Below the pieces are notes generated by a model. That model was not told the DNA's origin. It did no database searches and saw nothing but the letters and a program-made list of their open reading frames with translations. A DNA stretch of 64,000 bases from Dryococelus australis (Eukaryota; Arthropoda; Insecta; Phasmatodea; Phasmatidae). Where the stretch lies: assembly GCA_029891345.1 (NCBI GenBank), contig CM056997.1, forward strand, positions 220,968,172-221,032,171, given 5' to 3'. The first letter of the stretch is position 1, and each line of letters begins with the position of its first letter. The position numbers and the translations under genes are program-made. Of the stretch, positions 35,168-47,686 are shown one piece after another.

Positions 35168-37098
35168 ATTTTACTGATTTTTCAGTTAGTGAGTTAGTTA
35201 CTACCTACTGGCGAATCAGTAGAATGGAACGAGGTTTTACTGCCAGGCTAATGCAATTCTCTAGGAATCAGTGCAAATCAGTTCAAAATAATTTTACTGG
35301 TTCAAGTGCAGCACTTTCCAACGGATCTGCAGTTGAATTAGCTGACTTGGAACATTTTAAACGGTTTCGATTTTAGAGTGTTGCCCTCCTTTCCAGTAGG
35401 AAACATACCCAACCGGACCCAAGCCAGCGACATGTGTAAGAATACTAGTCCCGCCCGGAACTGCCACACCAACACACTCCATCACATAGCAGGTGAGTAT
35501 CGTGCCGTGGCGGTTCGTTTGATGTGAGAGCGTCCGTGCTCTGACTGGCTGAAGGAAGCTCCGGCACCGACCTGCTTGCATCGAGTCCCGCCATTTTCCT
35601 GGCCGGTGTAGCTTTTCAGCTCGGGTGTGTGGCTCCCTCCACTTCCTCTCGTACTTCACTTTTGTATGTTAAGGCACCCGCCTAGCAGGCGCTTGAGTTG
35701 CTCGAGAGAGAACCAGCGAGGTTAAGCGCAAATCTCTCAGTGTTCTCTCGTCGTGCTGTGTCTAGCTATAAGACTTTCAGTGGCGACACTTTCATTTTAT
35801 TGTTCAAAAGACTGTAGAAGGGTTGAATAAAAGGACTTTGAGTAGATTTACATGTATCTGACGATTATATTATAAGATACAGCACCTCGAGAAGGAATTT
35901 CTTTCACACTGATTCCCGATTTGAGTTCCGTGGAAGCAGGGTTCGTGGTCAGAGCGCTTAGTGATGGGTAATCAATCAGTGTTAAAAGTGTAACTCCCGA
36001 GTAACCTCGGGAGAGGAAAATGCTCACGCAAACAAAAATAACACAATAAAATACATAATAAATGTTTTAACGTTACACTAGGTAACTTAATAATTTTTGG
36101 AACCTATGCCGCCAAAAGTATAAAAATGTCGAAACAGAGAACAAGCAGTCAGTCCTACCAATCAATACCAAGTCAAACACACGTGACAATGTTACAAGTT
36201 TGGTACCAAAATTTTCGCCACTAAGTAAACGCTAGTGTCGGCGATGTACTAGATTGTCTCAATTATCTATACATTAAAGAACAAGATAATTGCAATAACC
36301 ATAAATAAAATATAAAATAACTTCCTAACTATGTAATATCTCTCTTTTATTATTCATCCAGATTAAAATTTTTACTAAAACTTAGTTTTTGGAAGAGTGC
36401 CTAACTAAGGGCTGAAAATATCCCCATGCTGAACTTTATCATAAGAAGTCAAACTTTGTTCACAACCTGAGTATAATAAACCTTAGTAAAGAGTTAATTA
36501 TTTTCTTTTTTAAAGATCTAAACGAGCTATATAAACCAAGAATGCTATATGGAGGAGGGAAGAGGGGAAAGGGAAGTTCCAGTAAGCAGTGTGCTGCTCG
36601 GCAGCGTTGCCGAGGACGCAGGCTACATGAGTCTGCAGTCGTCATCCCTGGCCACAATGTCTGCAGGCGGATTTGGCCAGAGGAACGGCGGCTGCTTTGA
36701 TTAATCACCCCTGGGTGGCGGCGGGGCATGCGCCCATCAGTGATTTATCAAGGCGATGGTAAGTGAGGGGGTGCCATTGCCATCTCATCAATTCGTCCTG
36801 GAAGGTTTTGGAGGAATGAAAAATAGTGTGCCAGCGAGGGAGGGCGCAGGTAGGCGTATACAGTGCTGGCTTCGCCACAGAAGAGATCTTCACCCCTCGC
36901 AGAGACTTCGAGCGTAGCGTTAAGCTGGCTTTACAATAACAATAATTATGCGTTGAGAATTACGAAGTAACCGTGGTCCTCAACTTGGAACTACATCTTC
37001 TGGATTTACGATTCACAATTCACCTGACAAATCTTACGTATGTCCAACCAATGAAGTTTACGACCAGCCTGTCCTGTTTGCTTCTGTTCCTAACCTAA
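35168..37098. other. No gene recognised; GC-rich patch and a repeat
   Basis: A GC-rich patch at 35380-35790 looks like promoter or untranslated sequence (many CG and GC boxes) but no exon could be defined. A stretch at 36505-36720 begins ataaaccaagaatgctatat, then ggaggagg, and shares that beginning with 39236-39275, marking an interspersed repeat. Confidence 0.4.
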
Positions 37099-37360
37099 CG
37101 GGGCCGCAGTGGTGTAGTGGTCAGACTACTCACTTCCCACCAAAGTGAAACGGGTTAAATTCTCGGCGAGTCGTCCCCGGATTTTCGCATGTGAGAATCG
37201 TGCCAGGCGATGCCGATGGTCGGTGGGTTTTCTCGGGGATCTCCCGTTTCCCCCAACCTTGCATACCACCGCTGCTTCATTCATACTCACCTCGCTTCAT
37301 CCTTATCAGCTCTCAAGACCTCGATGTTAAGAGCCACCCAAATCTCTTCACTCGCTCTAG
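37099..37360 (+). mobile_element. tRNA-derived SINE copy, nearly full length
   Basis: The head ggggccgcagtggtgtagtg is followed by an A box in gtgtagtggtcagactactc and a weak B box (cgggttaaattctcggcg). The full body is present: cggattttcgcatgtgagaa, gtcggtgggttttctcgggg, accaccgctgcttcattcat, ctctcaagacctcgatgtta and aatctcttcactcgctctag. A clear target duplication was not found. Confidence 0.85.
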
Positions 37361-38935
37361 CAGAGAAGCTTATTTTTGTAAACATATGTAACTATAAACA
37401 TGAGCATAAACCAACTGTTTATTATTTTTTGTACTTACTTTACTGTAAATAACAATTTTCCGCCAAAAAAAAACGGCTGTTCTGTTCTGATTGGTCGTCG
37501 CCTCACAAGTTTTACGTAAGATATAATATAACTATTGCTTTTATTAACGCTTAAGGGAATCCTAACGACACACACGATCTGTTAAGTTCCATTGAAAACA
37601 ACTACGTAAGATAACATATTCAGTTCTTCTGTGCACGTCATAACGCACAATTGTTCCATTGTAAGCCCATCTGAACAACCGAGTATTTAAGGCGCCTCCC
37701 AAGCAAACAAATGCAAAAGCCTCAAGGACAGGTCCTGTCGTAGTGAAGAATTGCCAACGGCAATGGAAAAAAATATTTCAACAGGCTTCAAGTCTGTTAT
37801 ATTTTCTCAAAATTTTAATAAGTGACTATGGGTTGTTTAATACCGCCATCAGTTATGAAAAGACAAAGCATTTACGCTATAGTAAAAACACTGTTTTAAA
37901 GAAGAATAATTACTGTCGTAAACAGAGGCGGGCTACTCACTGAAATTTCTGCTGACTTTGACACTTTTGAACTACCACATCTATGAATTAGCAAAAAAAA
38001 TATCCACTTCCATTTCTGTCCTGAAAAAATACATGATCTGAAATATTCCACGCCTTTTTTCTTAATCAGATATGTTAGAACAGCTTATAATGAGACCATC
38101 GCGACACCAGAAACCAAACAGGTCTCATCCCGCCAACTCGGCAGCATACACCAGAACGAACAATGGCGTCACTGCCTAGTAACACGTCACAACGCCATCC
38201 GCCAGTCAGCGCCTGGTTACATACTCGCCAACCGGCTGCCAATAGGAATTTTCCGCAGCAGCACGCAGTAGCCAGTTAGACAAGAGGCCAGGACCTCGCC
38301 CAGCCAATAAAAGCCACGTGCCTTCATGTGTCGTTGAACCTTAGTTCTCTGTCTTCCTCTCTCACGATGCTGATATCAAGAGAAGCTAAGACTCTCTCCA
38401 CGTTACTTGTTTCCTTCCTGACAAAGTATCCGTTCGCGAATAGAAGATCGTGTCCATTTCTCCCTCAATGTTCTGTCGAATTTGGCCACTAAATTTGAAA
38501 GCATTTTTAACCATGCTATAAGAACTATTTAGTTATTTAATTATAAAGAAATGGATGGACAATTCAATATGACGGATGAGACAGATGTCCAGTGTAGACA
38601 ATCGTCTATATGTTACACAGGAAAGTTGTATTTGGCCAGAACAGTACGCTGCGAGGCGCAGTGCCCAATTATCTAGGTGGGTAACCGATTCGTAAATGGT
38701 GCTGCGGCTCTATGTTATGGCTGGTTCTTATTACTAACATGGAGCACAAAGTCTGCAGTTTATTGGTTGTGATAACGAAACAAGTACTTTGCCATGTGAA
38801 GTACAGCATGCATAAAAAGATCATAGTTGCAACACCTGAAACAATACATTTATGCGTGTTTATAAATGTTAAGAGGAAGAACCTTACCCGCCGTATTGAG
38901 TGCTGCGCTTGTTCTAGATTGTTCCTGTTTCCAAT
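37361..38935. other. No gene recognised
   Basis: A GC-rich patch at 38100-38340 (ccagtcagcgcctggtt, aataaaagccacgtgcc) is not assignable. The rest is AT-rich. Confidence 0.4.
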
Positions 38936-39181
38936 AAGAAAGTTCCGATAGCGACTCTATACTCAACAATAGCAATAAGAAAGTTCCGATAGCGACTCTA
39001 TACTCAACAATAGCATTAAGAAAGTTCCGATAGCGACTCTATACTCAACAATAGCAATAAGAAAGTTCCGATAGCGACTCTATACTCAACAATAGAAATA
39101 AGAAAGTTCCGATAACGACTCTATACTCAACAATAGCAATAAGAAAGTTCCGATAGCGACTCTATACTTAACAATAGCCAT
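38936..39181. repeat. 41-bp tandem repeat, six copies
   Basis: Units start aagaaagttccgatagcgac every 41 bp from 38936, 246 bp in all, with very few differences (one gataac, one acttaac). Confidence 0.92.
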
Positions 39182-41332
39182 AAGTACTGTACAAACAACT
39201 ACTTTCGCAATTGTCATTATTGAAAATACAGGAAAGTTATAAAAACCAAGCATCCAATATGGAGGGGGAATGTTTCCCTTCAGACAGTCTAATGTGACGT
39301 ATGCAGACCGGGCGGGCGATGTAATGGCTAGGGGGGAAGGGTGGGGGGGGGGTCGGCTGCACCGACGCATTGTCGACGTCCCCCGCGCCTCTGGCGCAGG
39401 TAACGAGGCAGGCGGCGCTGCATATTCATATCCCGCGGGGGCTTGTGGCGAGACCAAAATTATGCCGGACCGCGTGTGGGGGGGGGGGGGGGGAGTAGGA
39501 AACACAATGCGTGAGGCTCGTCGAGGAACCCATGACTCACGGGGTGTTGTCGCCAGCCAAACACAATCCTCCTTCCTGCTTTCATACCTCGCTCAGCCAC
39601 ATATTCCCTAGGAATTTACACGCATACTGTACGCACACTATATGTATACAGCTCTCCATTCCCAAGCCACAGAGAACTTCACAATACAAAGGTGAAACTG
39701 CCGCTTATAACACCAATACTAGCCACACACGCACCACATAAAGGGGGTCACTCGCCAGGCCGCAGCTAGGCTTGTAGTATGTGAGGCATGTAGTAGCCAA
39801 TCAGACTCAAGGCCTTTCCCCAGAGCCTGGCGTAGTTACAGACTGAGTGAGCCCTCTTCAAATGCACTCGCGCGCCGGTTCACCAATGTGTGTTTGTCTA
39901 ATCTATATCTCCGCAGTGTTACTGCTCTACATGGAAGGTTTTTTTTTAACTTAACGAGCGTGTATCTTTCCACTGCGCCTGTGGCATGACGTAACGACGA
40001 ACACTGCTACAAGTGGGCATAACTACTGGAACTTCCGCGTCAGAATAACAGCTATGGTGTACTATTACATTAAACTTTACTCATTTTAAAACATTCCTCT
40101 ATAAATGCTTCTGCTACTCAATGCAAATCGAAAAAAAAAAAAAACCTTTGCATGCAAGTTGTACTTTTTTATCTATTTAAGATCTGTCGCAATTTCGTTT
40201 AAATATTCCTTGAACTTTTGTGAAGAAAAGTTGCTAACTTCCTGCATTCTACAGTTATAATTATCTCAAATTGCATACCACGGAAAGCTGCGATACAGAA
40301 CAACCAGGCCAATTTCTGTACTGAAAGGTGATTATATAAAATATATTTGTTAGTGTGTAATATTGCACAGAGTGCAAATCAACAAGTGGAACATGTTATC
40401 AGCCAGAATCACATGACGTTTGCAACTCATATTATGTCGACTCGCACCGAATGTCAACATACCCAGAAGATAGAAGGGACAGGCTGGAGCACCGTACCAC
40501 AGAAGATAGAAGGGACAGGCTGGAGCATACCACAGAATATTTAAGTGTGCAGAAGTGAGACAGCGCAACGTGGCAGTTCCTTGGCAGCCGGCAGCGTCGC
40601 TCTTGCGGGGACCTCGCAAATAAATAATCTCATTAGTCCTTCGAAATTCGAAGTTAAATGTTACCTATAACGTTTAAATTTTATGATAAAGCATAACTTG
40701 ATATCGTTGCAAATGTCTACGTAGACGAGATGCAAATTGAAATAGCTAGCATTTACAAAGCGGAATTAGCAGCACGCCCACTGCTCAGACTGCCAGTAAC
40801 ATAATAGTTCCGCAAGTTTGCTGCATGTGCAGTGAGCCATCTCTCTACCAAGATGGTAACTCACATCACAAATGACGATGAGTTGAGTCCATCGCTGTTA
40901 TAACAGCCATGGACTTCTCGAGTAAATTTCGCCTAGGGCATCAGAATTCTCAGAACTGCCACTGCAGTACCTTTGACGTGGCCATTCCCATATTCTCTGA
41001 TAGTGTCTGGAACAGCTTTTGTGTCTGGCTGCAGGCTACTGCGTGTTACAAACGATTACATATTTCCTGTGCTTCCGGCTAGCGACTGTTACCAGACGCT
41101 GATTGGTGAACGTATATCCGACACGTTGGTAACCAGCGACGCCATTTTGCTGTCAAATGCTGCTGGAGTTCAAGGTAAAAACGGCTAATTCACTTCTGTG
41201 ACTTATTCTTAGGTTTTCTTTAACATTCTGTTATGACAACTTGAAAGGGCAGGATGAACTTGTTAGACACTACGGCTGTGTTCCAGTTGATAATTTCATA
41301 ATAAAGTATTCCGTAATTTAGTATGGTTCAAT
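39182..41332. other. No gene recognised; G-rich tracts and small repeats
   Basis: Contains G-rich runs near 39345 and 39477-39493, a GC-rich CpG-containing region at 39290-39560, and a 36-bp duplication at 40464-40537 (cagaagatagaagggacagg). At 40930-41180 a CCAAT-containing, GC-richer segment resembles other unassigned repeats near 51000-51200. No exon could be supported. Confidence 0.4.
40464..40537 (+). repeat. 36-bp tandem duplication
   Basis: Two copies of cagaagatagaagggacagg plus ctggagca, starting at 40464 and 40500. Confidence 0.85.
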
Positions 41333-41447
41333 TGCAACTGTGACAATAGGCACTTGTTTGCCACGATCTGTGCAGTAAATGTGTAGTCTGCAACTGTGAC
41401 AATAGGCACTTGTTTGCCACGATCTGTGCAGTAAATGTGTAGTCTGC
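41333..41447 (+). repeat. 56-bp tandem duplication
   Basis: Two essentially identical units begin tgcaactgtgacaataggca at 41333 and 41389. Confidence 0.9.
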
Positions 41448-41624
41448 ATTGCATAACACACCCTACTTCGATGTGACATTTCTACTCCGCTATTATCATA
41501 AAGAAATAAGACAGTATTCGTATGAAAAAAAAAAGGATGTATACATTATCATTTTCTTTACATTTATTTTCAGATGTATCACGTTCCAAACATTTATTTG
41601 ATTACGTATATATTTATACAATTG

Positions 41625-41631
<7 letters not shown>

Positions 41632-41684
<53 letters not shown>
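41632..41684 (+). repeat. (AT)n microsatellite, about 53 bp
   Basis: An uninterrupted alternating AT run, giving an artefactual Tyr-Ile repeat frame on each strand. Confidence 0.96.
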
Positions 41685-41687
<3 letters not shown>

Positions 41688-42452
41688 TCCGCCAGCACAT
41701 GCAGAATTACATTGTGAAACAGAGTGGGGCAGTTTCCTCTCTGCGTGTAACGGTTTCAACGAACACATGCAGAAAGGACTTTGTCTCTATGTTTGTTCAA
41801 TGTAGATATTAAATTTAAAACAATAGAGACCCACTCCAATAAGTCAGAAAAGGGTAAGTTTGGTTTTTATCAGTAAAAGATTCACTAGCAAAATCAATGT
41901 ATATTATAATTTCGTTCCCTTCTTACAAAAAGAGTACAAAATTCCAAAAGGGAATTATAAGATTCTTTAAAAGTTTCTCAAAATCAACTTTATAAAAACT
42001 TTACATGTTATATGACTTTCTCGTTTTAAATGCTTTACAATTACATTCTTTGATTGTATAAAGATTACAAAATATTAATAAAAGTTCACATAACTTATAA
42101 TAAAGTTGGGCATTAACACCATCACCCCTTTTATTAAAACCTGGAATAATAGTTTCTGTTCGTTTAGTGTACCTGGCCTGTCTCTCCGCACAAGGGGAAA
42201 AACCGGCTTTATATACAATTCTCAAAAGCTTCCAGATCAATTAAAAATGTTATTTGCAGTTTCTTAACGCTCCCTGGTGTGTATGGCTGGCCGGCGTCTC
42301 GTTGTCATGGAGGCGTGCAGGAGGAGGGGAGGAGGCAGCCGACCACATGGAGCGCACTTGGCAGGTAGCGATCATGCTCGAGTAGAAACAGCTTTCATAG
42401 GTACCGTGAATTTAGGCGTAGTTCCAATGTGACAGGTCCATTACGATATATA
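41685..42452. other. No gene recognised
   Basis: AT-rich, with a GC-rich purine patch at 42290-42400 (aggaggaggggaggaggcag) just before the element at 42453. Confidence 0.4.
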
Positions 42453-43469
42453 CAGAATGCTCGGAGATTCCCCTTACAAACTCCTAGGACTTGTAGACGG
42501 GACTGAGTATCTTTTGAATAGAAACCCATGTCCGGAAACGTACCGTTACCTTTCTACAACCATTTCATATCAGAGGTATCACTCGTCCACTCCCACCAAG
42601 GGAAAGAGCAATGTCTCGGATGTGCATGTGTTGGTATGCAGTACATTATTTCAATCACGTGATGGCATGCAACGTCTACCCTGCCTCGAGCCCCATTCAC
42701 ACGCCTTTGTGTCGCCGTTTAACATGGTTGAGTACACTTTTGTGGAATACACAGACACGATGCTTGTGTATGACACAGCTGAAGGTAATGGAAGAGCAGC
42801 TCGTCAGCTGTATCAAGAGCGTTATCCACAACGTACGACACCATCGCATACCCTTTTTGCCACAGTTACGCAGCGGCTCCATGAACAAGGTACCTTCACC
42901 ACCTTCACTGTGGTGCTCCAAAGAGACGCCGCACTCCCGAATTGGACGAGACTGTACTGCATCACGTTGAACAGAGCCCGTCAACGAGTAAACGAACAAT
43001 TGCGCATGCAATGGGTGTTGCTCCCAGCATAGTCTGGGAGATTCTGCATGAGCAACAACTAAATATTTTAGCACCCTCAAAGAGTACTGTCTTTGGGTAC
43101 AGTCGATTTTATACCACGTGTTGACTTTTGCACGTGATTCTTGCACCGCTGCACCAACGAGCCCGTTCCCACGTCGCGTTCTGTTCACAGATACGGTAAG
43201 TTCACTAGGAACAGTATTCTCGATTCTTGAAACAGCCATGTCTAGGCAGACGAAAACCTTAATACCACGCATGTCCAGGGATTCCAGCACATATTTTCTA
43301 TCAATGTGTGGGCAGGTATTCTGGACGGTCATGTGTAAAACACATGAATTTAAATTGCTGTACCATGGAAACGGTATGCTTCCAGACATGGGTTCCTATT
43401 CAAACGATCATCTACTCAGTCCCATCTTCAAATCCTAGGAGTTTGTAAGGGGAATTTCCGAGCCACCTG
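42453..43469 (+). mobile_element. Mariner/Tc-like element with long inverted repeats and internally deleted transposase
   Basis: The 1,017-bp element starts CAG and ends CTG next to TATA on both sides, fitting a TA target duplication. The inverted repeats share gattccccttacaaactcct and then gggactgagta, and with small gaps extend for more than 100 bp. The plus strand encodes the DUF4817-type helix-turn-helix region (LVYDTAEGNGRAARQLYQER, 42767-42826). After a frameshift it encodes a second segment (RRRTPELDETVLHHVEQSPS, then RTIAHAMGVAPSIVWEILHE, 42922-43050). The fragment RRVLFTDT at about 43170-43195 should introduce the catalytic DDE core, but the sequence after it is unrelated. Most of the catalytic domain is therefore deleted and the element must depend on an enzyme from elsewhere. 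Confidence 0.85.
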
Positions 43470-46400
43470 TATATGGAATCTTCGCAGTTTTCTTTGGCAA
43501 ATTTTAGATTTATGTATTAGTATTTAGTAAGTTTCGTTCTATACTAAAAATGAAAGATTGAACTATAAAATAGGCCCCCGTTTTAGTATACTTCATCGAG
43601 TTATGAGTCATGTTAACATTTAGTAAAGTAAAACTGCTAATTGGAGCACGGCCTAAGATAACTCCAGTTCCTGTGGTCACGAATGGTATGCTGCCCTCAC
43701 CACTGGCACACCCTGAAGTGTTTTCAGCTAACGGCAAACACTCGGCACTCGAGTGTCTGGATTCCAAGGGTGATAAAATATACTGTAGGTGGCACGCCGT
43801 CATAAAGTGGAGGCTGTGGTAACCACGCCCACTCGACCCACGCCAATTGTACTGACTTTCGCTCGTGCATTTGCCCCACAACTTACCAGCGTGATGGCTT
43901 TGTACATTTGAAAAAGGCCCGTCATTGATTTGTTTTTGCTTTTAAACACTGGCGGTTATGGGTTTGCACAAATTAAGTATTCGATAGAGATACGTGTCCT
44001 CACAAGTTCCGAATTTCCTCCGCTATCAGCATCAACTGGGTGAGGTAAGCCGTGCGAAGCATTCCGTTCTATTATACCCTTACACACAATCAGAAAAGAG
44101 GTAAACGATGCAATAATGGCCACTCGTCCAACACGTAGACGATTTATAAGCGTAGTCTTCCGCCATTTTGTGTGTGAAATTAATTTCAGTGTTGTAAGCA
44201 GTCGTTTTCATTGAGGAACTATTATAGTTATTTATTTATTTTATGGAGCAACTCGAAATAAAATAGTGACTGACATAGTTACTTAAAATATATATTTTTT
44301 TAAATTATTTTTTGGAAAACATTATGTCGTTTACACAAAACATTGTTGAAAAACTCTCGCACTGAGAAAAGTATCAGAACATCAGTCATCACATACGCAA
44401 CTTTGGCACTATTGACTTGACTCCCTTGACAAAAATTCGCTGTGAGGTCAAATTGTGCTAGGACAGTGTCGCTGTGTACGCATTTTTAGGGCCTACTTTA
44501 TTATAAGGCATTGTCTTCCCAAACTATGAATCAATTACGTGTGTTTATATATGTAAATCAGTGATGCAAAAATCGAAGATGTTTTTAATATTGTTTGTAA
44601 AAAAAATTGTAATTTACATATGGAACAAGAACAGCTTAAACTACAGTATATTACGCTCGTGCGGTTTCACTGACATTGATGATTTCTGATATATCATAGT
44701 TCCGAAAACAAGATAATTATTACTTAATTTACCACAAGCATGTTAAATAGCAACCATATTCAAATGTTATACATTTAAAAAATATATATATATACTTTCT
44801 TAACATGAAGTTGAGGACTTTCTGTAAATATCAAACCAACATTTCCAGCTATTTTCATGTAAACTATCTGAGATTTTGGTAGCTCAGGAAATAGGCCAAT
44901 GTACTTAAATGTGATGAATGTGAGTAAAAGCATCCCTGAATAAGTAGGTCATCGTTAATGCTGTAAAAGATAATGCCAGTATGGTGATAACATCTGTTAA
45001 ACCAGTTTGGACAAGAACTGATATGGTTCTTACTTACTGAGTTATTAAGAACCACGTCATTTCATTATAGTGTTAGACTAACAACGTTGAAAAAAATTCA
45101 CATTTAATAACCAGATTGATTAAATATCTAATGTTCTTGAAAATCAGATGGTCGACTGTATCATTTTGGGCCTAAATTAAGAGCGATAGACGTCAACCAA
45201 CGGTGATGATGAAAATCAGTATTTTTTGAAAGTCTCGTTCCACTATTAAGCCTGAAATTTCTCGCGCGCGAGCGCACACACACACACACGCACACACTCC
45301 ACGCGCGGACGGCTGTGCACAGAGATAGCAAAGTGATCCTGTAAGCCTTACTTTAAAAATATGTAGTTGGCTTGAAGAGACGTTATAGAGATGTATGAAT
45401 AAAATCAAGACCGGGAGAATCCATCAACTTCTACATGCGCACTCAATAATAATCGTGGAATGAGTGAGTGTCAAGGGGGGTTGTCGGATTGACGTGACAA
45501 ATGGTGGGGTGAAGTGGAGTAGGCCGGCGCTGATCGCCAAACCACCTTCTCCATTTCGCATGAACACGAGCTGGATTACGGTCAGGTGCATATCTTCCAG
45601 CGTAGCGCGCGTCGCCTTGTCATCTAGCACTCATTTATTACCACTTTCAATTTGAAGGTGGAATTGCTTCGTCTGGGCGGCCAGGGAACGGGGACTATGA
45701 GAGAGAGAGAGAGAATAACTCTCTGCAGGCGGCCCAGTAAATGATTTTTCGCCACGACGACCGACGGCCCGTAACCTTCGAGACGTTTTCCCAACTAAAA
45801 ACAATAATTGCAGGACCAGGGAGCGTTCCAGGCATGCGAGATATCCTCTTCGTTTGTTCTTCGTCATCTCTCCCCACGTGCGGCCCCTCCCTGGGTAATC
45901 ACGGGGTGATCATATTATTCGCCTAAACAAGCATGCAAGTGAAGGCCATTTACCGAAGCGTTATTATTATTTTTTTCTTGTCCTCTCTTCGTGGCATGCG
46001 ATGTTGGTCGCTGGACCGCGCGTTCAAGTCCCCAGCCTTCGCGCATGGGCGTTCACCACTGAGTTCCACTGGGTTTACAGTTTCAGCGCCTCACTTAGTA
46101 TGCAAATCGTCTGTGCGAGTCCACGACTGCATAACTCTAAAGTAAATAACACCGTTGCTGAACTCTGAATTATGTGACATAAAGCCTTCCTAATTCCAGT
46201 GCGTACTCGTGCATGAGGTACTTATCAAGGATTGTTCTAAAAATATGTATGGGCTTCACATGCATAGTGGGGTTAACAAAGAAAATTAAAATTTACTACC
46301 TAAAAAAGTCATGTGCGTTGAAAACATCGTTTCTGTTAGCAATATTTGACAGTTTTGATTTTGGCCGTTGTTTATGAAACCCGAAAAGGCGAGGAGGTAG

Positions 46401-46999
46401 TATTTAATCCTATTTGATAACTCAATGCATCAAGTGGAACGCAAAATACGTAGGGTTAAAAATTTAGATATTTTTTACTCACAGCTAGCGATTATTTCTG
46501 AAGAAGTCAGTAAAGTGGGATTTTGGTTTATCGACAAAATATTAAATAAGCATATTGAAAAAAACACAATGTAATGAAAAATGGTATTTACTTTCCTTAA
46601 AACTTTAAAACGTTGTTTTTGTACTTTGCCTGTGTGTTATATGCCTATGTTCCACAAAGCTCAAAAATACTAAGAATAGCCCCATAAATATTTAGTTATG
46701 TCATAGATGATAAAAATTTTAGGTCTATTATTTTATTAGTTTAAAATATGTTGTATGCATAGGCTATATTAATCTGCATATAATATAAAACACGTGGACC
46801 AAACGGAGCGGTAATACATAAGCGAACACCGAGTGTAAAACTAGAGAGTATTTTACTCATGTTTCTGTTGTAGGTAAAAACCACCTACTGCCAAGCTAAG
46901 CTTAAGAGACGAAAATTATTTTTATTAAAGCATTCGGTTCAGAGTTACAAATTCTCAAATCGAACATATTTTATCGTGCGGCAGCATTACTGACTCGAT
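43470..46999. other. No gene recognised
   Basis: A (CA)n-like tract lies at 45276-45297 and a GC-richer region at 45430-45900. A frame at 43510-43881 and overlapping frames at 45424-45870 have no recognisable product. A segment near 46010-46060 (cgcgttcaagtccccagcc) is faintly tRNA-like but unsupported. Confidence 0.4.
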
Positions 47000-47252
47000 T
47001 TGGAAGTTCGTGGATTCGAGCCCTGCGGAAAGCATTTGGAAGTTCGTGGATTCGAGCCCTGCGGAAAGCATTTTGAAGTTCGTGCATTCGAGACCTGCGG
47101 AAAGCATTTTGAAGTTCGTGGATTCGAGACCTGCGGAAAGCATTTTGAAGTTCGTGGATTCGAGCCCTGCGGAAAGCATTTTGAAGTTCGTGGATTCGAG
47201 CCCTGCGGAAAGCATTTTGAAGTTCGTGGATTCGAGCCCTGCGGAAAGCATT
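47000..47252 (+). repeat. 36-bp tandem repeat, seven copies
   Basis: Units ttggaagttcgtggattcga followed by gccctgcggaaagcat recur every 36 bp. Because 36 is divisible by 3, frames on both strands stay open and give 12-residue peptide repeats (plus strand EVRGFEPCGKHF). There is no start context or known domain. The gattcgagccc core resembles a tRNA B box, which may hint at a SINE-derived unit. Confidence 0.9.
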
Positions 47253-47686
47253 GGATGTTGTTTAGCCCGTAATTGTTTTCCGCCCGTATCCAGCAAAAGA
47301 CTAGAAAATATACGAAATTGATTCAATGCCAGCTCCACGTACATTTATTTAACTGCCTGATGTGAATATATACATTATAGGCTATTAAATATGTTTATAA
47401 AAATTCGAAGAAAAGTATGAACTTGTCACTCCAAACTGGAACAATCGTGCAACTGTGAAACTGTAGCTTCTGAAAAAAAGTTTTTTTTACGTGAAGGTCT
47501 TAAGAATTGCTTGAAGTATTTGAAAGAAACCACTCAATACGTTAATTTATATCAACTCCTCCGTCTCAGTCAATGGATGGATTGTCAGGAACACGATGTA
47601 TTAGCATGTTCTTTAGTTTCCATTGTTTAAAGTAGATATCGAATATAACTGGGTCATTCCAAAATAGGTTACTCCAATACTGAGCG

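Noticed and set aside
35380..35790. Promoter and first exon of a host gene
   Set aside because: GC-rich and CpG-containing, but no start codon with a following coding frame or convincing splice donor could be defined.
42697..43389. 230-codon minus-strand frame
   Set aside because: It is antisense to the recognisable DUF4817 transposase remnant and has no domain of its own.
47000..47252. CRISPR-like 36-bp repeat
   Set aside because: Units are head to tail without unique spacers, and the genome is eukaryotic.
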